Shown here: in pieces, positions 37,755-50,621 of the stretch
Layout of the letters: every line of letters begins with the position of its first letter
How positions within the stretch are numbered: position 1 is the first letter of the stretch
NCBI RefSeq assembly: GCF_000189635.1
Contig: NW_002476537.1
Coordinates: 1-64,000, forward strand
Length of the DNA stretch: 64,000 bases
Source of the DNA: Tetrahymena thermophila SB210
Lineage: Eukaryota; Ciliophora; Oligohymenophorea; Hymenostomatida; Tetrahymenidae
Direction of reading: 5' to 3'
Program-made: the position numbers and the translations under genes
Notes under the pieces: generated by a model
Told to the model about the DNA's origin: nothing
Databases searched by the model: none
Seen by the model: only the letters and a program-made list of their open reading frames with translations

Positions 37755-40093
37755 ATGATTTAAAGGACAAAATAATTTAATAATGTTAAGGATGTAATAA
37801 ATTAATTTACTTTCTTTATTTGAATTTATTTTATTTTATATTAAAAAGTTTTTAGAATCTCCTTTGTCATCTCATACTTATCTTGAGTTAAATCTTAGGT
37901 ATAAAGAAATTAAAGAATAAATAACAATCATTTAATTTAATTCATTTATTTGTATTACTTTTGATTTTTTAACTAAAAAAATATATTTAAGATTGCTAAA
38001 ATTATTTAGTATTTTAAAAATTTATTTATTTATTAAAAATAAAAATTTTATATTTCAAATATAATTTTTGCTTTATTTATTTTCATTTTAAAAATATAAT
38101 AAAGTTAGAATGAAATTTCATAGTAAGACTTAATAAATCTAAGCTTTGCTTTATCAAATTGTGTTGATCTCATCTCTTTAAATTTAAATCTAGAGTAAAA
38201 AATTATTTGCTAAATATATTAATTAAGTATTTTTTTTAACTTAACATAATTTTTATGTTAAAAATTATTATTTTAAAATTTTCATATCATTCATTAATTT
38301 AAAAAACTAATAAATATTTAATAAAAGTAAAAATAAAATGAGACAATAAGAAATATCTGTTTTGTGTTAAACATTATTCATCAAATTTACAAATCTCACA
38401 ACTCTATCGATTAATCTATAGTAAAAAATTATTTTGGCATTATTTTTCAAATTTTAAATATATTTTTTGACTTTAGCATAAGAATTTTAGCTTAGCTTTA
38501 TTCTTTTATCTTTTGTTATTAATTTAATTTAAAATTGTTTAAATTAAATGTTTGTTTGACTTCTTTTAGATATTTTAATTTTATTTTTCTATCAATTAAC
38601 TAATACAATCTAAAAATAAAATAAGACTTAACTAAATTGGATCATAAGGTGCTTAAGATTTAGCTAATTCTTTGATATAATGTAGCAGTAGCCTTTAAAA
38701 TTTGACTCTTAACCTTTAGTAATAAATAGAAAAATTTATAAGGATATATTTACTTTTACAGCTTGATTTTTATCATAATGATTGTAATAATTATGGTTAT
38801 TTATTTACAAATTTTAATTTTAATCACTTGAAAAGATTAAACTATATTGGAGTTCAAGGTGTTTTAAGCTTAGGAAATGCAATAGAAAAGTGTAGCAAAC
38901 TAATAAATATAACCCTTGGTCTTTAGTAAGTTTATTTGTTAATTATTAATTAAAATTTTGACTTCTTAGTTAATTTCTTCAAAATTCCTTTTAAACAAAT
39001 AAATTTATTAAGTTAAAAGTATTTAATTTAATAGTATAATACTTATTAATTGAAGTTATTTTTGTGCTCTTAGATTTTTATAAAGCTTTAACAAGATTAA
39101 AAATTTTTTGTTTTTGTTAAATTTATTTTATTTATTAAGAGAGAATTAAATAGGTGAAGAAGGTGCCAAAAATTTAGGTTGCTCTTTAGAAAAATGTTCT
39201 TATCTTTAAAATTTAGTGCTTAAACTTTAGTAACAATTATAATTAAATATTAAGTACTTATCTCAAGAAACAAATTTTGTAAAGTTTTAATAATATTAGA
39301 GATACAGGTGCTAAAGATTTATGTTTTTACATTGCAAAAATTACTAATCTCTCAGCTTTGAAACTCAATTTATAGTAAAAAAATTATTGCTATCCGATTT
39401 CTTTTTTTTAATTCAAATGCTTATTTATTAATTATACTAAATTTATCGTAAATAACAAATTACTTTCTATTAATTTAGCTAGTTTCTTGATAACTTTGTT
39501 ATTTTTCTACATGCTAATAATTTATTTTTTTAAATATGAATACTTTTAATTTTTTAATTGTTTAAATGAAAATAATTAACTTTTGTGTTGTTATAAATTC
39601 TTTAAATAATTGAATAATTAATAAAAAGTTTTAATATGATTACAGACGAGGGCATGCATAGTTTGATTTCTTGTTTATAACAAAGCATTAATCTCTCCAT
39701 ATTATCTCTTGATCTCATGTAAAAATTAAATAAGATTTTTATTCTAATTATTCCTTTTAATTTTTAGTTTATAAGGTTTTTTATTATTAATTTAATCTTT
39801 TTAATCAATCATTCATTTAAAATTTTTCAATGCGCTATTAAAAAAAGATAGCAAATAATTAATAAACTCTTTCAATATTTTAAAATATCTGATTTATTAA
39901 TTATAAATCCTATTTATCATTGGTAATAAATACAATAATAGAAAACGATTGAATTTTTAGTTTGATTTAATTTTTTATAATTATTTTTTAATGTTATAAA
40001 AGTGGTAATCTGATTAGAGAAACATCAGAAATTAAATTTAAGAGCAAAATTATGAAGATGAAGAGATTAGTTAAGAAAGAAACCTTGTTTTGA
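37755..40093 (+). CDS. LRR gene E: RNI-like leucine-rich-repeat protein, 271 aa, 10 exons
   Basis: Exons: 37755-37793, 37849-37898, 38105-38194, 38328-38420, 38626-38718, 38836-38925, 39140-39229, 39285-39374, 39629-39718, 40003-40093. They sum to 816 nt, or 272 codons with TGA at 40091. Exon 1 (MIQRTKQFNNVKD, phase 0) is a diverged form of the first exon of B and D. Exon 2 encodes FLESPLSSHTYLELNL- (50 nt). Seven LRR exons follow: five of 90 nt and two of 93 nt, each of the latter with one extra codon before the N-L-x-x-L segment. The last exon carries M-K-M-K-R-L-V-K-K. The intron at 39230-39284 is only 55 nt. Repeats are diverged from each other, as in genes C and D. Function unknown. Confidence 0.82.
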
Positions 40094-41018
40094 TTAAAAA
40101 TTAAAAATTTTGTCTTTATTTTGAATGAATGACTTAAAAATTAACTTGTAAAAGTTTTTAAAATTTATGCAAATTAAAAATTTATATAGATTATAAATAT
40201 ATGTATAGAAGTTAATTAAAAACTATTCAAAGTAAAAAAAATAACTTTTAATTTATTAAAATTTTTGTACACTTTTTTTATTTTCACCAGATTTATTAAC
40301 ACTAAAAATTATATTGAATAAAGTGGATAGATATATTAAAATATATTTTATGAATATTTAATAAAGCATAAAACATAATAAATAATGAGAAAAGAATAAA
40401 AATAAAGGTAATAAAGATATGAATTAATCATATGAATTTATTTATTATTACTATAAAAAGCATTTCACAATGAAAACACAGCTATTTCACATATAAATGT
40501 AATAATTAATTATAATATTTATATCTAAGAAAAAATAATTTTTCTATAAACTTACTGTGTTTTCAGCTAGTATATATATATAAATGTTTGTTTCTCAATT
40601 AGTTATGGCAAATAGGAATAGCAATATTTTATTCAACTTTGTTTACTTACTTAGTTACTTATTATTGAACAATAAAAAGAAGTAAATTTTATATAGATAG
40701 ATAGATTGATAGTTTCATTCATTCATTTATTGGTTTGTGCTTTGCTTGTATGCCATTTAAGCAAGATACTTGTAAAGTTAAGTTAGATTTATTTTCACAA
40801 ATATGATAATTTAACCGTATTAAGGCATAAATTTGATAATGATGCTATATTTACTAAATAACTAATTAATTAACTAACTAACTAACAAACAAAGAAAGAA
40901 AATATTGATTTAATTTGTTAATGTGTTATATTACTTTATTCATATTTTTACTAAGTTATTGAGAATATATTTTATCACAAATAAAATTATTGTTAGATTA
41001 AATTTTATTGAATGTTTT
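40094..41018. other. Intergenic between convergent genes
   Basis: The region lies between the 3' ends of LRR gene E (+) and the SAPS gene (-). It is AT-rich, with short tatata and actaacta runs. No gene seen. Confidence 0.5.
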
Positions 41019-44000
41019 TCATTTTTTAAGCAATTAAATTAATTATTTGTCTTATTCATTCATTTACCTTGATTGTTTCATATTGTTTACTGAATTAGAA
41101 TTTAGCAATTATTATTATTATTGGTTTTGTTGCTGCTGTTTAGCTTATTGTTGCATTTGCTACTTCTATATTTCATGTGGATCGTTTGGAGATGGTTTTT
41201 AAACAGTTGGCTTTTTCATGACGATCTTTATTTTTTTACCATTTAGCTCTTATATGAATTAAGAAACTGAAGTAGAAGAATTGATTGACATTTCATCAGC
41301 CATTTCTGAATGACTTGAAGATATATCGCTCTGCTGTTAATTATAGAAAGATCCATTTCCGCTGTATGAGGTGTAGTTTGTGCTTGTATTCTTTGCCTTA
41401 TCGTAACTGAATTCATCACTATATTAAATATTTCTTTCGCTTCCACCAATTTGAGTATGCATTTGATGAGGAGGTTAAACACTAGAATATTAAGAAATTT
41501 AATTAGGATACATTCCTGCTTATTCCTTTCCTGTAGTGTATTTAGAAATAATTTGTTAGATTTCGTTATTGAGAAGAGGTTTGCTTGATTAATTGCTTAG
41601 ATACTGTTGCTACTGTTAATTAACTTATTAGAAATTTGATGCACCATATTGTTACTATTGTTATTGATAGGAAGGATTTTGAGGAGAGTTGTTTTGAGAT
41701 GAGTTAAATTATTTAGCAAATTAAGATTCAACAGGAAGTTAGTTAGACGGACTTTTATACATTATTTCAGAATGACTTAAAGGTCTTTATCTAGGTTATT
41801 CTATGTAGGTAGTTTAACTAAGTAGCTTATGGTTTAGCTCTTTTTAAGTCAGCTAATTATTTTGTGGCTATGAGGATATGGGCTACAAATTAGAGCTACT
41901 TCCAACTGGTGTTGATCCGTTTCCTGGAGTATTGTGTGTAGATTTAACTTGAGGGTTGCTAATGTAGTTCCTAAATTGCAATTGATTCTCTATTTCATTT
42001 TAATCTGAGTTATTTTAGAAATTAGCCTATCCATAAGATCCTCTTTGCTAATGCGAAGGTTAGGGAACTTATTTTTAATTAATGTAAATTGCAGACTAGT
42101 TAGCTCTTTGAGGTTATTAAACTTAATCACTGCTTTTGCTTGAAGAAGAAACATAATCAGAAATTTTTCTCTCATCTGTGTTATTGCTTAAGTCTATTTG
42201 AATTGTCTTTACTTATTATTAACCATAATATCCACTAAGCTTTAAGTTATCACTAATCTTTTTATATTAATCTTCAGGCTAAGTTATATTTTACTTTTGT
42301 GTTAATTAAGGTTGGCTGTAGTTATAATAGAGTAGACCTTACTATTATTGTGGAAGTTGCTATTATTGTTACTGTTATTACAACTAATTAAGTTATTATT
42401 ATTGGTTGGGTTATTGATTAAGTTGTTGCTACTAAGCAAATTATTATTGCTATTATTTTACTTATTACTATTACTATAATTGTTAAATTTATACTTATTG
42501 GGGCTATTATGAAGAAGGATTTTGAAGATTTATCGTTGTATGGTTTGATTACTGTTGCTTGTTAATACTTTGTAAAGGTGTTTAACCAAAGATCTTACGA
42601 TATTGTGGAGGTTGTTAATATGGTTATTGCTAATTGTTAGGTTATAATTATTATTGCTATAATTAACTTGGCTGCAGTGAAGTGCGAGGCTATTAGATAT
42701 TGTATTATTCTGGTCCTTTAGATGAGGCATTCTTATTACTTTCTAATTGAGGATTTTATGAATATCTGTTTGAAGGAATTTGAGAGTTGTTTTATTGTTG
42801 GTCTTCACTTCCTTAGTAAGTGTTTGGTTAAATATAGTTATCAAATATACGCTAATGTTACTGATTATGAGGAGCATACTATGATTGCTGTTGTATTTGT
42901 GTAGGTTAACTCTAAGAAGAACCACTGATTCTAAATGGAGGCTACTACTAATTCGTTACACTAGTTAATGTTGTTGGTTGTGTTAACCTTCTCAAATATT
43001 CATTCGAAGAGTTAGGAGCACTAGTTTGAGTGTTAGAATTGATTGAAGATTGCATGAACATCTAGCTTGGCATAGGAGATTTATCTCTAGCTGATGAGCT
43101 GGCTTTGTAGTCATAAGGATCTTCTAAAAATTCTCCTTCTTATTAATTGTCCTTTCCAGAAAGTCTTCTACCACCATATCTCTAAAATGAGCTCTTTCTT
43201 TAAGGTGAGGATTTTCTATTTCCAAAACATGGAGAAGTGCTCTCTCCCTATGAACTGTACATATTTTTTTGTTAATCATTATCAGCTGCTCCTGATGAGC
43301 TGTTAGAATCTTCTGATTATTTATGAAGAGGAATTTTAATCTAATCTTTGTTGCCAAAGCATGGAGAATTAGATCCACCTTATTCTGAATTATTTTCTAT
43401 ATTCTTTTTAACTCCAGTATTCACAGTCAAATTAGTTTTAGCATTGTCAGAATTGTTAGCTGGAACAGAATTGTACTATCTAGGAATGGTCTAAACCAGA
43501 TATTTATTTAAGTCGTTGTCATCTTAAGTCTAAGAAACAGAAGACTGAGTAAGTTGCTATGGTTAGATGATTTGCTTCTATTAAATATACTCTTGTTAAC
43601 TAACAGGTTAGATTTTCTATATGAAATTAGGCTTTTCAGTATTTAAAATTTGTTGTTGCTTTTCTGGACTGAGCTCTTTGGCAGGTGCAACCAAAAGATT
43701 CATGCTGTGAAGCTTTTCGTTCAAATTTTTAGCTTCTATAATAGCCTTCTCTAAAGATATTTTTTATTAAAGAGAGTACTTTAAATGGATTTCGTAAAGT
43801 TTGTTCACTCTGTCGACTAGAAGTTTCTAAAGGAAATCTTGAATTTTCTTTCTAGCCTTCTATTCATCTAGTTCCTGTTTCATTTATCTCTCAATCATTT
43901 CGAATTCTGTTTAATATTGTAACTTCAACTCCTTTTCTTGACGCTGCTTATCCTATTCTAAGCCATCAATAGTAGATTCAAGCTAAAGTCTAGATCTTTC

Positions 44001-47000
44001 AGCTACTTCTAAGAATGTCTCTCTTATATTTTAACTGGTAATGATTCTTTATTCAATAAGTAATGTATTATCATCACTTATGATATCATAAACATTTTGC
44101 ATATCTTTTATTTAAGCTTATATAAGCTAATAATCTTTGCTTGAGGAGAGCTTTTACTGAAGCAAAAAACTTTCTTATTCGACATATGATATCTTCTCTG
44201 CTTGTGTTATTATTTGGCCTTATTACAATTAACCTTAAATTTCTTGTTGCTAATTGTTTGAAATTAATTAAGTTTATTATTATTATTGTTGTTACTGTTA
44301 TTAAAATTGTGAATTGGTATTTGTGTGAACTGATTTACCAATGATAGTATAATTACTTCCACCAATATTAATTGTTTATTAAGCCTGTTATTCTTAATTA
44401 ATTGAGGTTTCGTGAGGATTTTATAACTTGAAGCTATATTATTAGTGAGCTGGAGCAGTAGAAGAGTAAGGATCTGCTGGTTTGAATTCTTATGGACTAT
44501 TACTATTATTTTAAGGTGAGTTTGATTAGCTGGTAGAATTTTTTCCATACTTTTAAAGAAGCATTTGTTAAATAAATAGGCGCTCTTGCTGGCTTTGTTG
44601 CAGAAACTGAGATTTTTAAGTTACAGGAGAAACATTTGATTCAGCAGACTAAGTTGTGGTTAGTCTTATTTCTCCTAAATTAGATTATGCTGCATCGACA
44701 CTTTGTGAATTTTGCTAATTTAATCTTTGAATAGAAGACGAATCTAAGCTAGTTCTTAAATTTTCTTAAAATTACTGCTTAAATTTCATAGGAGAAGATC
44801 CAAATGCTCTTTATGGATCTGCATTTCCTAGATTAGCACTAGAGCTCATGTCTTCTTTTAATCTAAAAGCATCAGAAGGTAATGATTTAGTTTAGCTATC
44901 AATTGTCTATTCTGATCCGAATTTCTTTTTTGACTGTTTAATGGAAGGATCGTTTTCATCATAGATTAAAGCTGGGATTTATCCTTCATCAGTTACCACA
45001 AGTTTATCTAGATTATTTGAAGGAGAATCTTTAGAAGCATTTATATTTTATGAAGGAGATCCTTGCTTCGATGAGGCTTTTTAATTATCTTAAACTTTGC
45101 TATAAGAAGTTGTTGTCTGAGTAGTTGTAACTCCTCCTTAAGTAATTTTTGTGATTATTGTAGTTTTTTGAGTTAGTGCTTCTTAGTCTTAAGGACTGCT
45201 TTAAAGACTGCTGGGTAAGCTTTGAGGTTATTACTACTCAGATTATTCTTTTTCCTTATTTACCTTTAATTCACCTGATTTTGCAAAGTTGTTATCTGAG
45301 GCTGGAGAAACATATTTCATTTCATATTTGAAGTTATTCAACGAATTCAAAGAATCGATATTTGAAATTTAATTTATTGGACTGTGAGATGTTTTAAGTA
45401 TTTATTCAGCTTCCTCCTTATCGTATTCTCTGTCTAACTCTATGTTTATGGGCTCGTTGCTTGATTCTTCTTCTTAAAATACAAAAGTTTTGAACTCAGA
45501 CTTTTCAACTTTAATAATGTGTTCATTCATAATATTATCATCTTTGTCTTATGAATTTTTAATTTAATTTTCACTTGCATTTTAGGTTTCTTTGTGGATT
45601 TCCTAAGATGTAAAAAGGGAAATCTTTTTATTTTGGACATTATGCTCAAATTATTCAATCAAAGGAGAACTCATTTACTATTGATTTTGCTTATTGAATA
45701 ATACATATTAGTATTCTTAAACCCCTGATTCTTTCAAAAATTCAGCTGTATCCTTTTTGATATCCTTAATTTATTGCTTTTCTTCTGTCTCTATCTTTTT
45801 ATCAGTTTCTAAAACTTCATTCTTTATCTCATCTTACACAGTTTCAGTATTTTATTATTGTAATTTTATTTCTTCCTTTTATTCCTATTACATAGCTTGA
45901 AGACCTTATTCTGATTTTACTTCTTGTTTTTGTAAATTAGAACTATCTTCTGTTTTTTATTCAACTTTATTATCTTCTTCTTCATCATCATCCTCTTAAT
46001 CTTTTATAATTTCAATGTGCTATTCTTATTCAGATTCTTACTAGTTAGCTTCCTGTTTTAATTCAGTTTATTCACTTTGAATAATTTGTTCTTCTTTCTT
46101 GATTTCTATTTCATTATGATTGACTTCAATTTATTTTACATCACTAGAAACTTCGTCTTGACTAGAATCGTGGTCGTCTTATATTTTAATTACTTCTACT
46201 TTGTTATCAGCTTGCTCATCATCTACTTGTTGCTCCTCAACTTTTACTTCTTATTTAACTTCAGCTTTTTCTTCAATCTAATCTTAATCCTTGACCTCTT
46301 CATTTTCCTATTTCGTAGGTTCAGAAGGAATGAATTGATTGACATTTGCTTTCTTTGGTGAGAATAAATTTTAATCGATTTCTTTTTTATGGGAAGAGGG
46401 AGAATAGGAAGAGCTAGGTTTTTTCTAAAATCCCTTTTTTAAGTTAGACTCAGATGATTTGTTTCTATCTCCAACCTAAGCATTTGATATGGAGCTCATA
46501 AAATGATTAAGTCTCTCAGAAACAACCCCAACATTTTAACTCTCACTGTCTTGTTTATTTTCTTTTATCTCTGCATTTTCAAGTTCAATTATATTATTGG
46601 GCTTTTCTGGTGATGATTAAATAGGATTATTCTCCACAATTCCTTCTTGTTGCTTTACATTATCTTCTTTTTCAATTTATTCATCAGTGTTTGATTTAAC
46701 TTAATTTTAAATCTCTTGAGGATTTGCCTAATCAACATTTGTGCCTAACTCTACAGAAGATTTTACTTTTGATTAATCTATTTCCTCATCTTCATTAAAT
46801 CTGTCTAAGTTATTGGCAGAACTAACTTTATGGGCCTATTATTCTGTTTAATCTATTTCTTATTTACGTTCTTATATTTCATCACCATCATCTGCCAGAT
46901 TTGAAGCAGCTTACTTACTGCTTTAATCTTAGTCTATACCTTACTACTACTCTTCATTATTATTATTTTATGCCTCTTCTACAATTTTCTCTTTTTAAGG

Positions 47001-50000
47001 AGTATTAAGATCACTCTCTGAAATATGTTTCTCTTCAATTAAAGGCTCTATAACTTTTCTCTCAATTACAACATCAATTTGAGGGTCTGTTCCTATTGGT
47101 TTTAAGTGTATTAGATGGTCTTTTTCCTCTATTTTTGAAGGAGAAACGATACTACCCTCAGGAGTTATAATCAATCCTTTTGTAGGACTGTATTTCTCCA
47201 TTATTTCTCTAATTATCGGGTTATCGCTTATATAATTGTTATTGTATTAAGATGATTATTTTGTTGGATCAATTACATTTTAAGAGTTAGCTTAGTTTTC
47301 TTCTGTATTTTCAGAAGTAGGTTTATTTTTTTTAATTGAATCTTCCTCTTCTTCATCCATTTAAATGTCATCATCTAATTTTTTGCTGTTCATCTGAACA
47401 AATAGTACATTTTATTTTTATGAAGAATCTTAAAACCTGATTGAGCTTACTCCTAATGTTTAACTTGGTTGTGCATTGCTAAATATTAAAAAAATATTAC
47501 TTCAATCTAAAAAATTTTTAATTTTGAATCTTAAAAAATAAAATTTCCTTAATTAAATAACATAAATAACAATATTTATTATGTTTAAAGCTCAAAAAAA
47601 GATAAAAGTTTTATTTTTTGTGTTTAATTTCAAAGTATTTTTTTTACTCTCCTTTAGCTGTTTGATTTTCTTCTTTTTTGGGAGTTTAGGATTCTTCAGA
47701 TTTGCTTTTCTTTAACTCGTAATGCTTTTGTAGTTCAACTTGTTCTAAATAACTTTAACGTTGATTCATACGATCTGCAGCTTGTTGTCTCTCATATTCT
47801 CTATAGATAGCCATATCGTCTTCTCCTCCAGCTGTTTCAGCAGGGACTTGACCATTGATGTATTTGTTGAAATTACCTAAATCTTTGCATCCTCTTTCTT
47901 TATGGATATCAAGAGTAATTTCCATAAAATTAATCCATTCTTGATTATGCCAGTCAAGCATATCACTATTTTATCTGTTTTAAACCGATTTTTAGTAAAA
48001 CTTTTCTATCTCATCTGCAATTTTAATTATGTAGCCGAGATTACCTTTAGTTGTACAACGATCTGGGTATTTAGCTTTATCAAAATAATAAAGAGTATCT
48101 CCAACATATGATATCATTTACTGTGTGAAATTTTAATCTACTAAAAGATGTTTTAAGTAAGCTCTTATCTTGCTTTTGTCACAGTTTTAGATAATAAATA
48201 ATAAAATATTTAAAACTATTTAATGCAATATATTGTGCCACTCGTATTTAAAAAATAAATCCAGCATGTGTTGTAAAATCTTAGAGTTGACAAGACCTTC
48301 TTAAACACTTGGAAATTGAATTCTAATAACTTAATTCATAATTTCTATAATTTTCAATCTATGGATGCCCAAAACTGCTCTGGAGTTACCACCAGCTGCA
48401 TTGCTGTCTTTACCAGCTAGAATATCTGCTAATGCATCAAAGCTACTGCTTAATGTCTTTAAGAAAGCCATGTTTTCATATTATTGTAACATAATCATGT
48501 AATATTCGGAACCTTCTGGGTAGCCACTAATGAATGAATTTGCATTGAATGCATAATATTAAGCAAGTGCTTGAATAATTTGACAAGCTCCGTTTTTTGC
48601 TCCATCGCTGCCATGAATCATGAATTTAAATATTTTCTCTACAGATTCTTCACTGCATAGATATTCAAGCATTTCTTTACCATCTTGGATCAAGTAATAC
48701 TTAGAAATAATTTCAGTAAATATTAATGCTAAATTTTAAATCTCTTCTGAACAATACTCTCCGAATTTATCTATGAATTCACCAATTGCTTTTACCTTAA
48801 TGTCAGTAAAATCTTTTAAAAATTCCTAAGTTTGAGAACTAAATTTATTGCTTTCTAGTATTAACAAAGTCTAAACAACTGAAGCTATTTTATTAAAATG
48901 AATTTTATATTTAACTCTAGTAAACAAATTCTATTTCAAAATATTTTTTATTATCAATTAATAAAATTTTGTATTTCTAGATTTAAATTATTAAAATTTT
49001 AAATATAAAAGACTATTCAAAAAAATTTATAAATACTTGAAACTTAATTAATAAATTTTATGTGATTGCTTTCGTTTTTTAAATTCATAGAAAAAAATAA
49101 TTAAAAAAGTAGGTATGGTTGTTTGGTATTATATGGAGTGGTAGGATATATTGGCAAAATAAAATATCTTATGCATGAATTATTTGTATATTAATTAACT
49201 CAGGAATAAAGAGTGGTAAAATTTTTCAGTTTTAATGACAAATAAAAAGAAATTGATTAATTAGAAATTTTTGGGAGAAAGAAAATTCAAAATATTATTA
49301 AAAATTCAAAAATAAACTCTATTTAAGATTTAATTAATTGCATATTCAAATTATTTAGCACTAATTTCAAATAATTTGCATTTGTGTGATGACCCAAGCT
49401 ATGACATACTTTTTTTTTTCTAATCAAATTTATACGCAAAATCAAATTACAAAAAAAGGACTCTTTCCGATTTTCCTTTGATAACATCATTCATGCTTTT
49501 GCTCCTTGAAATCCATTTATGAAATATTTTAAAACGAACTTTTTTGAAGCTTAATTTATTTATTTATCTCTGTGTGTATTTTTTAATTTGTTTTTTTTTT
49601 ATTTATTTACCTATTGATTAGTTATTTATATGCCTAAACAGACCATCCAAAACTCCTTGAGATGTTAAAATGTATTCAATCATTTCCTAAGGCTTCATTT
49701 ATACCAAGCTCAAAACTACCTTTGACCAGTAACCTGCTAATACTTCATTAATGCATGTGAGAGGCTCTAAAAACTAAAAGAGTTTATTCATAACTGGCCA
49801 ACTAAATACCTTTTATTTTTTGGTAGATTTCTTTACTGATTCTTCTTTTTCATCTATTTTATATGTTAAAAAATATTGCTGTTTAATCTTGTGCACTATT
49901 TGCATGCTTTGCTTGATTTATTCAACTCAAAATCCATATTTATTTACTAAAAGCTAAGCAGTCGCTCCGATTATTTTTAAATTTTTAAATTATTTTTTTA

Positions 50001-50621
50001 AGTTCCTAAATCAGTAAGCGGATTATTTTATAACACTAAATATGCTTAACTTTTTTTCAAGCTTTGTAGGATGATTTGTATAAATATTTTACCTTAATTT
50101 TCTAATTCAATTTATGTGGCTGATGCTACTTTCTGCTGCTAATCGCTTTCCTTATCTTTATCCTATGCATCTGCTACAGATATTTCATTGTGTGAAGTGT
50201 CGCCATCACAACAATCATCATCCTAATCGCCAGAATTAGGTTTTACACTTTGGCAATTTGCTTTATTTTTTGTCCTGGTTTGATTAGAAGTCTCATCCTT
50301 TGACTCAACAAAGAACTGTGTCATTATACAAGCTGGTGTGCAATCAAAAATATCGGAACTAACTAAAGGATACTTAAAACATCTATCAACATCTGAAATA
50401 TCGCTAGATTCTACAGATACGTATTCAACTAGCTTGAGAACTAACTTTTAATTGTCTCTAAAATAATCCAACAACTTGGGATTGCTGCGCTTAAACTCAC
50501 TTATAAGATCTTCCTGATTAACTAATAGCTCATTTAGAACCTATTCTGAATTCCGATCAGGATTATTGTTCAAAATTTAATCTATTTTGTTGAGATAACT
50601 TTGTGTGTAAGAAGGCCACAT
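41019..50621 (-). CDS. PPP6R: Giant SAPS-family protein (PP6 regulatory subunit-like), about 2,846 aa
   Basis: Exons 5' to 3': 50093-50621, 49611-49925, 47648-48884, 41019-47478 (8,541 nt; TGA 41019-41021). Residues 1 to about 690 form a SAPS domain, the helical-repeat scaffold binding PP6/Sit4-type phosphatases. Landmarks in family order: N-E-L-L-V-N-Q-E-D-L-I-S-E-F-K near the start, F-K-Y-P about 85, F-L-E-P-L-T-C-I-N-E-V-L-A before the second intron, L-D-L-F-F-K-Y-E-W-H-N-I-L-H about 490, T-K-G-N-L-G-Y about 564. Residues 695-2846 are one exon, low-complexity: acidic Glu/Asp/Lys/Gln about 1090-1200, Ser-rich blocks, a coiled coil about 1820-1960 (Q-K-A-R-K-K-I-Q-D-F-L), then Gln/Asn-rich to the end. 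I scanned 41022-47478 and found no in-frame TGA. Intron phases agree at all junctions (1, 1, 2). Family members are usually 800-1,000 aa, so the tail is exceptional. Main doubt: whether the last intron (47479-47647) truly joins the two parts, since the big exon also has an ATG at 47393. Confidence 0.85.

Noticed and set aside
42722..43378. Plus- and minus-strand frames of 60-84 aa in the 41-47 kb region
   Set aside because: They are other-frame shadows of, or pieces of, the long minus-strand SAPS exon cut at TAA/TAG.
47371..47478. SAPS gene ending at the in-frame TGA at 47371
   Set aside because: It needs translation of an AT-rich Phe/Lys/Ile stretch after 47648. The phase-matched GT/AG pair at 47647/47479 gives sensible protein on both sides instead. 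Kept as the stated alternative.
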